A stretch of DNA of 64,000 nucleotides from Rhyzopertha dominica (Eukaryota > Arthropoda > Insecta > Coleoptera > Bostrichidae), in contig QCXZ01000137.1 in NCBI GenBank assembly GCA_025024175.1, forward strand, positions 75,826,680 to 75,890,679. The letters are read 5' to 3'. How positions within the stretch are numbered: position 1 is the stretch's first letter; each line of letters opens with the position of its first letter. A program made the translations under genes and the position numbers. Of the stretch, positions 1 through 12,964 are shown in pieces. A model generated the notes under the pieces. It saw nothing but the letters and a program-made list of their open reading frames with translations. It was not told the origin of the DNA and did not search any database.

Positions 1-3000
1 AACAGTTGTGATAGTGATTTAGAATAGTTATAAAATTATTCTTCGTGCTGGAACATTTTAATGTTTTTGGGAATGATTTATCAGCTCTGTTTCGGTATCT
101 GCTAAAGGGACCTCAAGTGGTAATCCCTCAATCTTGGAGGTAAAATCTTTTACTGAGGAAATTAAACCTTAGGAAACTGGGAATACAATAGCACAACCCG
201 TTAAGCAATTTTTGGGGATTTAAAATACCTCTATAGAGAAAACATATTTTTATTTCCTAATCACCTGAGCATCCCTAGAGAGGCCAGATTATCAGGAAAT
301 ATTTCTCTCAAAACTTCACCTATTTTCTCGTCTTGAACAACCTTTACCACTTTTAATAACATTTCGGAATTTTGTCGTAAATAGAAATTTCATAATGTGT
401 TGTAAATTAACATTCCGTTACTAAACTGCAACGTTTGCTAATTTTTTTTTCTCACAAATGTCGAGCTGTTTCCCAACTGACCTCTGTGATAGAACTAGAC
501 CGCAAATGTCGATCACTCTAACAGAATCACTTGAGTAGCAATAATAGAATCGATTGCATTCCGGTTGAGTAACTATCAAAGGCCTGCAACATGCACGTTC
601 TATTATGAGCTATCGTGATACCCGGGGACAACAATTAACACGCTTGGCATATATTGCTCTCGTAACATTTAATGTTTATCCTGGAACGTATTTTTGGTAG
701 AACTCCGCAACCACGTGAAATTTAACAGTAGTTTTTAAACCTCAGATTGTGGTATGCCAATAATGAAAGTATTAATGAATATTTTTGTAATAGGGGTAAC
801 ATTAGTAGTTCTACTTAAAATAAAATGCGAGACTTGTAGGTATATTGGGTATAATATTTGGATAAAAATCTAAAGGACAAGGCTTACTGATGAGCGTTAT
901 AAAACGAAACTGTTTCGTCTGCGTTGGTTGAAAATGTAGACAGCACAGTATAAACTTAATTCAAATGTAAAATACTGTTCTATTTCTTCCAAAGATAAAA
1001 ACGCTTTAACACAGTCGATCATATTCTTATTTAACTTCTCAATTAGATAATTTAGAAGACACAAGATGTTTTCTGTCTATATTTATTGCATTGTGTACAG
1101 ACGGCACCTACATATGTAAAGTTCTGATGATTTGTTAATACATTTTATTGCGTTTTGTATTCTACCGAATAATTTATTTTAAACATATCTAACCGAGTTT
1201 AATGTTTTGTGTTTTGTTGTTTAGTATTTTGGTAGTATATTCCCACAATTCAAGGTTTATTCTCAACTCTTCAATCCCGCAAGTTTTGTATGCAGTATAA
1301 TTCTATTCAAGTTCATAAAACACACAAAGCATAATGAGTGTTATGGGTTAGTAAATATTATTCATTCGTCTCAAGAATTTAAAAACATGTTATTGATTAC
1401 CGCGAACATCAAATGCTTTAACATAGCTGGCTGCATTTCATTATTCAGCTGTAGGTAATGACGTTTGCTTCAAAATTAAATGGAGTTCTACGCCTCCCCC
1501 AGTTTGTGTTTGAATATTAAGTGAAAGTATATTATAATAAGATCTCCTAATTGCTAAATTTGGATGTCAAAAACAATCATACCAGTTACAATTTTTGTTA
1601 AATGAGGTAAGTTTTCGTATAATTTATGCTCGTTCTGTATTTGTTTATGCATTAAATGTGAATATTTAATAACTGGAATATTAGAAACTGAAGATAGTGA
1701 CAACGATATCCCAAATACACTTCCGTAGATTAAAAACTTTAGATTTGTTGCCAGAAAAAAAGTAATGTAACCTACATGTCACTTGGTGTAAGTCGAAAGA
1801 AATTTTTGGATATTTAAAAAACATGCTCCCCGCTGATTTTTCTAAGAAAGCAAAGACGCTAAAATCGGGGTCATTGTGCCATAGCTATATAAATACTTGT
1901 AAGATATAAAATGAAAAACTTTTAAGTGGTATCAACCTGTTATAGTAAGTATTGTACGGAACACCTGTCGCTGACAGAAATCACAATAGTTCTTGCCGCG
2001 CAATAAAATTGTTTACAACTATCAAATACACAAATTATCAGGACAATCTGTGTGGGGCTAGTTGTAGAAATTTGCATTTAGTCTGTTTTGATAAAATGCG
2101 GAAACAAATACCTACTTGCTATTTAAAACATGAATCAAGTGCAGTTCACGAGTTCATGGCAAAAGTGATTCACCAAATGCGTGTGATGAAACTATGAAGT
2201 GTCAGCAACAGATCTTTGCACTATGGAATACAAACCTCCTTATCTGAACAAATCTTATCAAAACCTGCAAATAAAACATCGAATCAATACATTTTTTCAA
2301 CTGACATTTACAAAAAGGCGGGTCGGTCACACCGGCGGTAGTGGGGAAGTTAAATTTAAAAACTTGAACCAAGCTGCTCTCACGGTCCATTGGCGTACAC
2401 TGTTGCTTTCGCATGTCGGTGTGTGATGTGGACGGTGCGAGTGGTGTATACAAAATAACTGGAGGAATTCACGGCTCTTGTGAAACCACATGTTGCCTTT
2501 CTTCGATTTAAATATTATTCTCAAGGTGAGGCAATTCTGCATTGTAATAGCTTGGTAATTAATCGGCTCTGATTGTGGCCCTATTTTAATAAAACCTTGT
2601 AGCTGGCTGGTCATGCGGGCATTGCCTTCCGCAACTTGTTGCTCTTGCTGTGTCACATATGAGGTTCGAACATCTTATCAAAAAACCAATATTCTGTTTC
2701 ATCAGAAATAAAAGCGTTGATATTTATATTATTTATACATATATCGTTACGGCGCCACTGTTCTTAAACCAATGCAAAATTTTTCCTAACGATTCTGAAC
2801 CGTTAAGAATATAAAAAAGACGATTTAAAGTGTATACGGGTGAGGGCAGTTGTTGTAAGAGGGTAGGCACCCTTACCTGGTTGTCATTCTAAAAGCTTGT
2901 TCGTTTTCAATACCGGATTGTCAGAATTCCTTACAAACTGCTACCTGTACCTGTACACGCGGAGAAACGACACAAATAGCTAGCACAAAAAATGAAGAGC

Positions 3001-5215
3001 ATCTATAAAAGCCAAATGATACCTACACCTTGTGGACAAATTTCTCGAGCTGCATCAATAGAGAAGTAGTTTAAATATTTTAATTAGTGAAGACTTCGGG
3101 AGAAAGTGAATAATTAGATTTTTACGTACTGTCTAGCATGTTCTGGTGTTATGAGATCTATGAAACAAGAATTTGACGTAGAGGTACGTGTTGCTGGTAA
3201 TTTAAGAGAATCTGAAATTTTTAATGACGCAGTAAGCCCAAACTTAACTAACTGGCGATATAAGATAAATTTATTAAAAGGGTAAACACTAGAAATGAGT
3301 CTTCACAAAGGACTTCGTATCAGGTGCTAGAAATGCACCACTTTCCTTACAAATATAATTCAACTTGTTTTTTGAAAGATACTTCATATTTGTTACAATC
3401 ATGTCTTCAGTTACCTATATTTAAAAAAGTAGATAAATTTTTGTTTTTTTGTAAGCCCACACAGATAAATGTGGTATTATTAGATCGGTCTATCTAAGAA
3501 TTAACAGTTCACACGTCCTCAAACTACACCAGTTTGGAAAATTTTAATTTTAAAATATTTAAGCAGGTATTTGTTTATACGAACAGCTTCACTATGTTAG
3601 AACCGGATTTACCAAAGTGTATATTAATATGTTATTAGAATCTCGTCAGGATTGGCTATTAAAAAAGGAAAGAACCAGTGTTACCCAGACTACCGAGGCT
3701 GTCGATTTTATTTTTCGAAGATGGTGAAGTTTTCAGTTCCATAATATGAAAGTTAACTTTGAATCAAGCACACCATAAAAACTTAAAATTTCAAATTTCA
3801 CAAATTCGCGGACTGTGGGAACAGAACGTTTAAATCAACTCGGAGGTGAGTTTATTTCTTCGTCAAACGGAGTTGTATGCTTGTATCAGAGTAAAAATAT
3901 TGTTTACAAATAATTGTCTCTTCCTCCAACATGCTTTATTCCACAATGTTGACTCATATAACCACAAAAATATACTATGTGCAATATTGCAAAACATTTA
4001 CCATAAGCATGCAGTAATGTTTGACATGTAGTGTAAAGATATTTAATGTATTTCACATGTACTACGATATTTCGAACAGCTTGTGTTTAAATATAAAGGT
4101 TTATGTTCTGTACTTCATTAAAAAGGCTTGTTGCTATTTAGAATTTATGCTAATCCACTTTGTTGTAAAAAAGACATAGTTTTGTATCATTAAAACAATG
4201 GTCGTTCACGACTACTTGCGGTGTGTTATTTATACCTTACGTGGAGATCACCTGCAAGCCATAAGTAAAAAATATGTTTTCAAAACACTTGACCAAAGTA
4301 CGGTCTTTAAAGACAAATCCACTTAATGACAGTAATGAAAGCAATCAAACAATTTACGCAAATTGATCGTGCTTACGATAGCTAAGTAAATCAACGTCCA
4401 GCCTTCAAGAGAACTACAGGCAAAATTGATTTATTTTCATTTGGTATATAATATTTTATTATTAACATTATACTATCTAAAAGGATCTGTTTTAGCAGTT
4501 AAGATTTTGAAGAAAAAAAACTTACTAATTTTTATAACTGCAGAAATATCTCCGTAAGATTGAACATCATGTTACATGTGTGATCTTACTAATACAATAA
4601 ATTATCTAAGCATCAAAATGAGGCAATCACTTGAAATACTAAGCGGTATGTTTNAAGGTTGCATTACACACTTCAATTCGGTTCGAATATCATCGCAGTT
4701 AGAGTGATGAACAAACCGCTATAATTTTTTCATAGACTAATGCATTAATTATTCCTGTTTGGTTTAGAAACAATAAATAATGATTGACGTGATCACATAG
4801 CGGCATATTGAAATCAGTATCACGGTCACTGCATATACATACGGTGACTGTAAGATCATTTTTTTTGCATTTTTGCAATGCAACGGCGTCATGAAGTGGA
4901 ACGTTTACTCAAGGATTACTAAAATATACTGCGATAAGATAACGCAATTTGTAACGGCGGCTCTCAAATTGATTTTTATATATAGCAATGCGACTTTATC
5001 TATACAGGGTGCGTTGTATGAAATAATGTTAATAACTATTAAAAACACTATATAAAAATACGTGGGTGAATGCTTTCAGCGTCCATAATATAAGATAATA
5101 TATTTTCGGAAAATCGCTGTCTCTTGAAAAATGTTTCAAACAAAACTTTTTAAACTATTTTGTTTCATTTTTGTGCGTACGAACATGTAAAACTTCAATA
5201 AGATATAAGAATATA
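1..5215. other. Gene-poor AT-rich stretch, no gene recognised
   Basis: Both strands hold only short open frames without recognisable domains or convincing splice context. A weak stretch around 2,330-2,740 read on the minus strand has a short transposase-like string (SDETEYW) but too little around it for a call. A sequence reading tacagggtgcg near 5,003 resembles a mariner terminus without a partner. I see nothing else supportable here. Confidence 0.6.
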
Positions 5216-6080
5216 CAGAGTCGTTACAAAGTATCGAGCCAGCAGGATATTTCAGGTTCTGTCCGACCGATTTTTCTGAAATTGTGCATGGGCATATGGG
5301 CAATTAAAATGCATTTTCAAAAATGTATCACACTTGTACAATTTATTGCTTCTGAGTTGAGAAGAGTGTAATAACAAACTTAGATCCTGCAAAAAACATG
5401 ATAAAAACCATATTCGTTATCGCTAAGTAAGAACAAAAACTCCAGGTGTCTCCATTTTAAACTGAGTATGATCGCATCGAAATTTTGATGATGATTNTTT
5501 CCTCTGGGGGGTATCTGAAAAATCGTATTTATGCTGATCAGCCACATAATGCAGAAGATTTAAAAAGACGAATGAGGGCAGAAATTCAGAACATACCTTC
5601 AATTATGCTACAAAGAGCATTACCTTTTACTCAAGTCAGCATTACNGCCAGAAAGTAAATGGGGAACATTTTGAGCATCTTCTGTAATGTAAATCTGGAC
5701 AAATACAGCATTATTCACGGAATCATGTTTTACTTTTTTACTTTATCAATTATCACCAGTCAAGGAAAAATGGTAATACCTGGCGGTTTGGTTCATTTTA
5801 GCGATAAAGAAAATTGTTTTAATTCTTTTCGTTCTTTGTCACTCACAACTAAGAAGCAATAAATTGTAAGTACAAGTGTGATACATTTTTGAAATCAGGA
5901 AACATATTATTTCAATGATGTGCTTTTCGACCCCCTTCTTATTTAAAAAAATGCAACTTGCGCCCATATCTCGGAAACGAGAGCTGACACGGTTGAAAAA
6001 ATGTCCATGCACAATTTCAGAAAAATCGGTCGAACAGAACCTGAAATATCCCGCTGGTTCCATACTTTGTAGCTACCCCT
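5216..6080 (+). mobile_element. Internally deleted mariner-like element with long terminal inverted repeats
   Basis: The left end (from 5,216, cagagtcgttacaaagtat) and the right end (to about 6,080) are inverted copies of one another over roughly 80-100 bases, including the core ggatatttcaggttctgt. The same ends bound two fuller copies at 29,811-31,483 and 54,131-55,560. Only the C-terminal part of the transposase remains (about 5,510-5,690, reading LKNRIYADQPHNAEDLK), which sets the element on the plus strand. Length is about 865 bases against about 1,430-1,670 for the others, so most of the transposase has been deleted. Short ORFs over the ends are by-products of the repeats. Confidence 0.85.
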
Positions 6081-6575
6081 TATGTAAGAATAGTCCCCAA
6101 AACGTAGCCGAATTAGAACAGCGCATTATAGATGGCATAGCATTGGTTTTTCACAGTGGCATCGCCAGACTTCCAATATGTGGGTGGGCACTCTAAAATC
6201 CGAAGGGGCACTCTGGAGAGGACTCACAGTAGTTACAATACTAGGATTCCTTTGAAAAAAAATATGAGCGTTTAATGCGTCAATGTAATTGAAGTGATCC
6301 ACTATGTTGGAGAGGTAGCAAGAGCAACTGCGGTGCTCACCAGAATCACTTAAAATGATCAAACTAATGTGGTATTGTGAATTGTATTCTCGAAATTCGA
6401 AATATATTATATCAGATCGATTGCTGTCCAAAAATACATCTGTAAAGTAAGAGTACCAAGCTCATAATCTGTTTGTTGAAAATAATGCTTAAATATTATG
6501 TGGGGCGATATTTATAACCAAAAATTTTGTATATATTAAAAAAAACAAGACAATAGACTTCAGTACATTTAACTA

Positions 6576-6650
6576 GGCCTTACGGCCCAGCTCTGCCGGA
6601 GGGCGGGAAGCCTACGGCTTCCGTAGTGACTCCGCTTCGCTCCGTCACTT
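6576..6650. repeat. GC-rich patch of short palindromes
   Basis: A sharply GC-rich island in AT-rich surroundings. It contains a perfect palindrome-type hairpin at 6,607-6,621 (gaagcc, loop tac, ggcttc), followed by gtgac (6,626-6,630) and gtcac (6,644-6,648) around a 13-base loop that is itself the near-palindrome tccgcttcgctcc. There is no reading frame. It could be a terminus or hairpin of a mobile element or a small structured repeat; the class is unknown. Confidence 0.5.
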
Positions 6651-7551
6651 TTTTCGAGTGGGTGCATATATATTTTTTACCTCAAAGCCATTTGTTTTTA
6701 CCTTTTAGCTTTCCCTTTAATCCTTTTTCCGCTTCCCGTACTGCTTACAGATACCAATACATTAGATTCCACTTTTTTACGTAAAATATTGCATTTTGAA
6801 ACAAATTAATTATTCCAAAGNCTTCGTTTGATTCGAACGTCCTACAACGAGTGTACTTTTAAATGGGAAATACAGCGTTTTCAGTTCAAACACAAGTACC
6901 ATCTGCTTACAATCATGTTCAATAATCGAGTGCCATCTATAACTCAAAAACTGAGTTTTGGTCGAAAAGTGCGTTTTGATTTGGAGCTCCTCATATGAGA
7001 CGTTTATGAATTTTACTACCTTAGTTATGAATTTTTATTCGCGTAAAATCGACTACTATCAACGCCATCTTAAACAACACTCTATCAAGGGTTATTCTGT
7101 CGATTGAACTTGGGTGTTCTGTGTTCTGTAACCATAACATTGATAAAAGGCTATGATTATATCTTATAAACGAGCAATTCTTGTATAGAAATATTTGCTT
7201 TGCTATCTCAAGAACAGTCCTAGCGATTTGCATAAAGATTTGTACTTTAAATAAAAGTTGTCCTTTTGAGTTAATCTGTACAGGAGTTTTTCATGGAAAA
7301 ACTAAATTCTCCAAAACAAAAAAGAAAATTCCAGTTATTAAGGACTGTATAGTTCCTCACGAGTACCATAGTACCATGCAAGGTCCTTGAGTTTTATTTT
7401 CTTTTGATGTCATCTCGTAGAATTTCAACAGCTGATCTCTATATTACCATTAACTTGATTTGAAAACTTTTAGTTTGAAAACATAGAATTACCCCTCTTT
7501 AACTTTGTGAACCCAAAGCTCGACCGAAAGTACCTTGCTGGTATTTTTGGT

Positions 7552-7626
7552 GGGCACCAGGGTAGGCCTGGACCTTTTCTGGGTAGGCCTATGCCCACCC
7601 TGGCCCACCCCTGGCGACGTCACTGG
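7552..7626 (-). repeat. Possible hAT-type transposon terminus
   Basis: Read on the minus strand the patch starts cagtgacgtcgccaggggtg and continues with C/G-rich near-palindromic copies of gggtgggc and aggcctaccc. Insect hAT termini often begin CAGTGGCGTAGCCAGG, so this looks like one end of such an element. No partner end or transposase was found, so the assignment is weak. Confidence 0.35.
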
Positions 7627-10425
7627 TTTTTCAGAGTGGATTAGTATTGTAATCGTTCATTTTTACGATATGCTAATGGAGAATATTTTGAGCATTTGTT
7701 GTCTAAAATTAATATTAGTTTCCAATCTGAATTAGAGTAAGTACAATTTATTAATAAAACGCATTTTAGAAGTCTTGTATAACTTATTAACGTTGGTAAG
7801 TTTGGCATTTCATACGAATGTATGAAAACCTTTTTTTAGTCCTAATTTAGCACACTCTGAGTTTTTTTACATATCCTTTTTCCTAAAACTATTTTCCAAT
7901 CTTGCCTAGACCTGGTTACTACTTCGGTGATAAATAGGATATTTTTTCTGAATAAATGAATAACTTCACTTTGTGTTCTTGTCCTATTTTCGTACCCAGT
8001 CATCATTAAGATTTCATTTTTAAGACAGATCAGTAATACAACGTAATTAAATTAAAATTTAAGGCATTAGTCGAGTGTTTAGTTAATTAAAGGATTCTTA
8101 TGCAAAGAAAGCCATTTTTAAGGAAACTGGTCTGTCGTGGTACCTTCTTTTTGCGTCTCTTTGTAATTATATGTATCGAAGTGTTTCTTCTGAAGAACCT
8201 GCATTTTGTGTTCCAATGAATGTTTTTAATAGGGCCAAAAAGTTATTCAAAATACATAGTTTTAAATGTTTTGACCTGCTGTCTCTGTTGTGTATTTCTT
8301 ATAAAACGTATTTAACCTAAAGATAAATTATTTAGATTGTTCTAAAAATGACCGGTGAACGAAGTAACTGTTACTTCATACTTATTGCACCTGTAGTTTT
8401 GTTCGTATCCGTCCATTTAGAAGAAAACAGGTTGCAGCGAGTAAACAACTTCAACTGCCCTCACATCATTACTAAACGAGAAAAATTGCTTCTATCCTTT
8501 AACGGGTTTTCATGCGCATTAATATGTTCGTTAAAGACATTTNCGCAGATTTAACTGTGCTAGGCAAAGATCTTTAATTACTAGTAATTTTCCACCAAGC
8601 GCAGTTAAGGTTTCGAGCGCAATGATAGTTTATACATATGCATGGTTGCAAGCAACGCGTGTGTGAATAAACTATTTTGAAATCAGGGTCATGCATTATA
8701 ATAAGTTCGACTTGCTCAATGGATGTGCTCCTTAATTTCCTATATTTAAACCTTGACCTCCAGGGCACATAGAGGTTTCGAATTCGAACATCGCATTTTC
8801 GTGCTTTTATTTATAGATTACAATTTATTCGTCGCTGGAGTAGAAACTTGTTTGCAACACATACTTATATACGTTTTCCAGAAATAGATGCAGACACTTC
8901 ATAGTTTGCACTAAAAATGACTTCAAGCTACTGTTTTAAGTAATTTAAGTTAGCCATCCTTTGTTTAAAGCATGTCACTACTTTGGTCCTATAGTAAAAT
9001 TTTGGTGGTTCTTTTGCTACTTCTAGCACGGTCTCCTTTATTATTGGTTTTATTGATCTACAAAATGAGGTCGACGAAGCGGGTTCATTTTTTATATAAT
9101 AGTGCTTATAAACTTGTTGATCGGTTACGCCATCACATACCTAAGTATTTACAAACATNAGATAACTTTAGAGTTAATATGCATGTCTTCCGTGATTCTT
9201 ATACTTTTTTGAGAATACCTTCGAAAAAAAGACAGCATTTTGTTGCAAAATGCTGAATCCATAAAAGCTTGTTGGTTCCACAGCCTCGGTAAAAGCTGTT
9301 TTCTATCTTCCAGTTGTTTTGCTCTATGAAGGTGTATGTATAGCTCTTCAAAAGAGAATAACCTGGAGCCATTGCGAATAATTGTGTTTAAAATTAGTTA
9401 GACTAAAATCATAGTTTATGCTTCTTAATGCTCTGACATTTGCTTTTTAATTTTTCTTTACATTTGTCAGTAGAAAAGTCTAAATCAAGATTTTGAACTA
9501 TATATAAAAAAATCGCATCAGTTACATTTCTTTTAGTACCGCCTTTTCACCAGACTTCTAGAAGACCATTTCATTTAATTTTGTGCCAGAACTAAAAAAG
9601 AATTGGAAAAAATATGGCATTTTATGACAATTGCTTCTTTATATGTATTGTTACGCTTACAGAGGTAAGTAACTAAGAAGAAAAAACTGGCAAGTTATTG
9701 CGAAAAAGTATAGAGCTTGTTAAAGTTTTAAAGTGCTATTTTAATGCAAAGAAAAAACAAGAACACGAAAAACTTTGAATGATACTTTCAACATTATGCA
9801 TCAAATTAAATTTTAAATTGCATTAAAAATTTTTGGAGTCATAGTATACATTGTGACATTAATAACAAATGAAAGTTGATCGTAAAAAGGGCTTACATAC
9901 AGCATAGATTTTAAGGACTTACATCAACCTTCATCTCGGGAAAAATTGCAATGTTTTTGTAATCGTATACAATATGCTCCTTTGTAATTGCGAAACTTAG
10001 GCTATAAAATACGATCATTAAAACTTGTCCAAAAATGTACACTAGTATATATGTATTTTCTAGCCCAAATTTCGTAGTGTAAAAAAGGGCGTACTGTAAA
10101 ACCCTAGGTCCTATGCTGCATGTATTCCCTTGGCCGTATTCTTTCCAAAAAACTTTCGTCTGTTGTAAATGGCAAACTGTATACTATTCCTTATTTCAAT
10201 CAGCACATAGCTAATGTGCAAAGCTCTAAAGGGCATACATACTGCATACAATCATGACACTTTTTCTACCAGTCTATCATACCTTTGTCTGATGTAAACA
10301 TATCGCATTAACGCAAAATTTTGTTGCAATATTAAGTCGACAATAACTCTGTAATTACGGCAATCTCAGCCTGACTAAAAAAAACCACTTTACTGTTTCG
10401 TCCTTCGTTCGTTTTCCTTAGTGCC

Positions 10426-11807
10426 TATACAGGATGTTACACGAATGATAATGACCCTGACGAAATTAAAATTGCAACCCAAAGTACATTCTTATAGCCA
10501 ATGTGGTTATTTTACATAATATGGTATTATTTTAAAAATAAAGTGGGAATCCATGACGGCTCTGCGCTATGATTCTTGTCAAAATGTATTCAAATGATGA
10601 AAAAACAGATATGATTTCGATTTATGGTGAATGCAAGAAAAATGCTTCCGCTGCTGCCCGTTTATACAGACAACGTTTCATAAATAGAAGAGCTCCTGCC
10701 GATACAATTTTCAAGACACTTGAATTAACTTTAAGGACAAACTGGTCACCACTGAAAAAGTCAAGAGAAAGAACAGCAACAGGCCCTGACAATGAAATTA
10801 GAGTATTGGAAATGATTGGCGAAAATCCTCATATTAGTCAAAGGGTAGTCTCAAGAGCAACCGATATTAGTCTGTCTTCAGTACACCGAACAATTAAAGG
10901 CAATCAATTTCATCCGAATCACTTGCAATTGNTTCAGGCCTTAAAGGAGACAGATTATCCTAAAAGACTGGTTTTTTGTAACTTTTTTCGGGAACATCAA
11001 AATTTGAATGTGAGATTTTATGACAACATTTGCTTCTCAGATGAAGCAAGATTTTCTAATAATGGTGGAGTTAACAAACATAACATGCATTATTATGCTC
11101 AAGAAAATCCACGTTGGATTCGAGAAGGACATTTTAAACTATCTACTCGACGAATGTCTGGTGCGGATTATTGGGGAATCAAATCGTTGGGCCTTATTTT
11201 TTTCGCCATAGTTTAGACGGCAATACTTATCTAAGTTTTTTAAGAAACATTTCACTGGTACTTCTCCAAAATGTAAATTTACAAGTAAGACAAGATCTGT
11301 GGTTCCAACAAGATGGGGCACCTGCGCATTATCATAAAATAGTGCGAAATCATCTTGATTTGGTTTTGCCTAACCGATGGACAGGAAGAGGTTCAATTAA
11401 TCCTTGCCCACCGAGAAGCCCGGACCTTACTCCTATGGATTTTTTTTCTGTGGGGAATGGTAAAAGAGCAAGTATACCAAATACCAATTGAAAGTGTAGA
11501 ACATTTAGATTAATGCATGTTAAAAGATTGTTTTGGGCAAAAAACACCGGAGGGCGACATTCTGAGCATTTATTACATTAATGTTATTGAATAAACATTT
11601 TTCAAAAATAAAATTTGTTTTACAATACCGAATTTACTTAAAGCAAATGATTGAAGTTTATATCAAAATATAACGAATTTATTCAGCTCTCTATGTTTTA
11701 TATTTTTCAAGACGATGAACAATTATCAAAGTTACCTCTGCAAATGTATTTTAGGTTGCATTTTTAATTTTGTCAGGGTCATTATCATCCGTGAAATATC
11801 CTGTATA
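10426..11807 (+). mobile_element. Mariner-like transposon with about 60-bp inverted repeats
   Basis: The left end (tatacaggatgttacacga) and the reverse complement of the right end (tatacaggatatttcacgg) stay aligned for about 60 bases, including the shared string gataatgaccctgac. TA dinucleotides at both edges fit the TA target preference of the superfamily. The element is about 1.38 kb, usual for mariner. It encloses one transposase reading in two frames. It lies just upstream of the first acyltransferase gene, about 290 bases before its coding exon. Confidence 0.93.
10569..11491 (+). pseudogene. Frameshifted mariner (DD41D-type) transposase
   Basis: The first frame (10,569-11,216) has the N-terminal helix-turn-helix region and the first catalytic Asp in FSDEARF. 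The second frame (11,171-11,491) carries the second Asp in QQDGAPAH and the third in PRSPDLTPMDFF. Forty-one residues separate the last two Asp residues, matching the DD41D group of mariner-type transposases rather than the classic DD34D. At least two frameshifts (near 11,165 and near 11,450) and an N at 10,932 break the gene, so it should be inactive. No host function is suggested. Confidence 0.9.
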
Positions 11808-12093
11808 CTTATGCAGTGTGTGAATTGATTCGGCGCATTAAGTACAAAGAGTTTGACTGCCTAAATCGGTATTTTTTCCCACTGTACGCCAAATTTAAAA
11901 ATAAGCTTTCATCATTTTTGCCTTTCAGTAATAAGCAAAATATATCATCACCATGCACCTTATAATTAACAAAAAAAATTACGTGTTTAAATAATAACTT
12001 TTCGAATATAAACGTTATTGTGTGCTGATTGAATCTTGCTTATTTTATTTGATAAATCTATCAAACATACTTATAAATTCTTTTTCTTCCAGA

Positions 12094-12964
12094 ATGGAGA
12101 TACTGGGAATACAGTTCGCCCCGCTTAACGTGCCATTGAAGCGACGTCTTCAAACCCTCGCAGCCGCAGCATGGTTCGTTACTATGGTATTCGGCGGATT
12201 CGCCGGTTTATTCCTATCGTTCTACCTCTTGTTCTTTTCGACGACCCGATGGTTCGTCATCCTCTACTACATCTGGATATACATAGACAGAGAGACCGCC
12301 GAAAAGGGAGGCCGTCGCAGCGAGTGGGTGCGCAGCTGGTCGTGGTGGAAATACATGACCGAATATTTCCCGATAAAACTCGCCGTGGTGCCCTCCGTCG
12401 AGCTGGACCCCAAGAAGAACTACCTCTTCTGCTGCTTCCCGCACGGCATGCTGTCGACGGGCCCCTTCAGCGTGTTCGCCACGAACCACCTGGGCTTCTC
12501 GAAGCATTTCCCCCATCACAAGAGTCACGCCCTAACTCTAGCTCAGCACTTCCAGATGCCCTTCTTCAGGGAACTCGCCCTAAGCCTTGGGGGATGCTCG
12601 GCGTCCGCAGCGTCCATCAGCCACATCCTCGGAACACCTGGTGGCGGGAATGCTGCGTGTTTGGTTGTTGGGGGAGCCGCAGAATCGTATTACTGCCGCC
12701 CAGGGGAGTATAAGACTCTGTTGAATAAAAGGAAGGGATTCGTTAAGCTGGCGCTGAGGAACGGTGCCCCGTTGGTGCCGCTGATTAGTTTCGGAGAGAC
12801 TGACTTGTATAGTCAAGTTAGTAGCCCGGAGGGTTCGATTTTGCGAAGGATTCAGGAGTTTATAAGGAAACATGTGGGCATGGCGCCTGCGATACCTATT
12901 GGAAGGGGATTCTTTCAATATTCGTTCGGCCTAGCACCCAGGAGGAAGCCCATTACTTGTGTTG
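12094..12964 (+). CDS. Dgat2: Acyltransferase copy 1, main coding exon
   Basis: Encodes residues 1-290 plus one base of the next codon. The donor is GTAAGT at 12,965 right after PITCV. The exon is far richer in G+C than its flanks, especially 12,300-12,720, which fits an expressed coding exon. The apparent open frame to 13,041 is read-through into the intron. Confidence 0.93.

Larger units (their letters stand above)
6081..10425. other. Non-coding stretch, no gene recognised
   Basis: No supported gene. Two GC-rich patches (6,576-6,650 and 7,552-7,626) stand out and are listed separately. At about 7,667-7,710 the string NGEYFEHLLS resembles a mariner transposase C-terminus, probably a tiny relic. 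An open frame at 8,972-9,256 begins with a hydrophobic leader-like stretch and contains one N; I do not recognise it and could not find supporting splice sites. Confidence 0.5.

Noticed and set aside
2199..2656. Overlapping small frames on both strands, one with the string SDETEYW just upstream
   Set aside because: No further catalytic motifs, inverted repeats or splice sites could be tied to it.
5839..6063. Minus-strand frame seen also near 31,226-31,708 and 54,105-54,347
   Set aside because: These similar small proteins arise from the shared terminal inverted repeats of the long-TIR mariner, not from a gene family.
12022..12093. N-terminal extension of acyltransferase copy 1
   Set aside because: The in-frame upstream part crosses a clear TTTCTTCCAG acceptor and is most likely intron; copy 2 has the same arrangement.
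12171..12713. 180-codon open frame overlapping acyltransferase copy 1
   Set aside because: It lies in another frame of the well-supported DGAT2-family exon and owes its length to that exon's high G+C.
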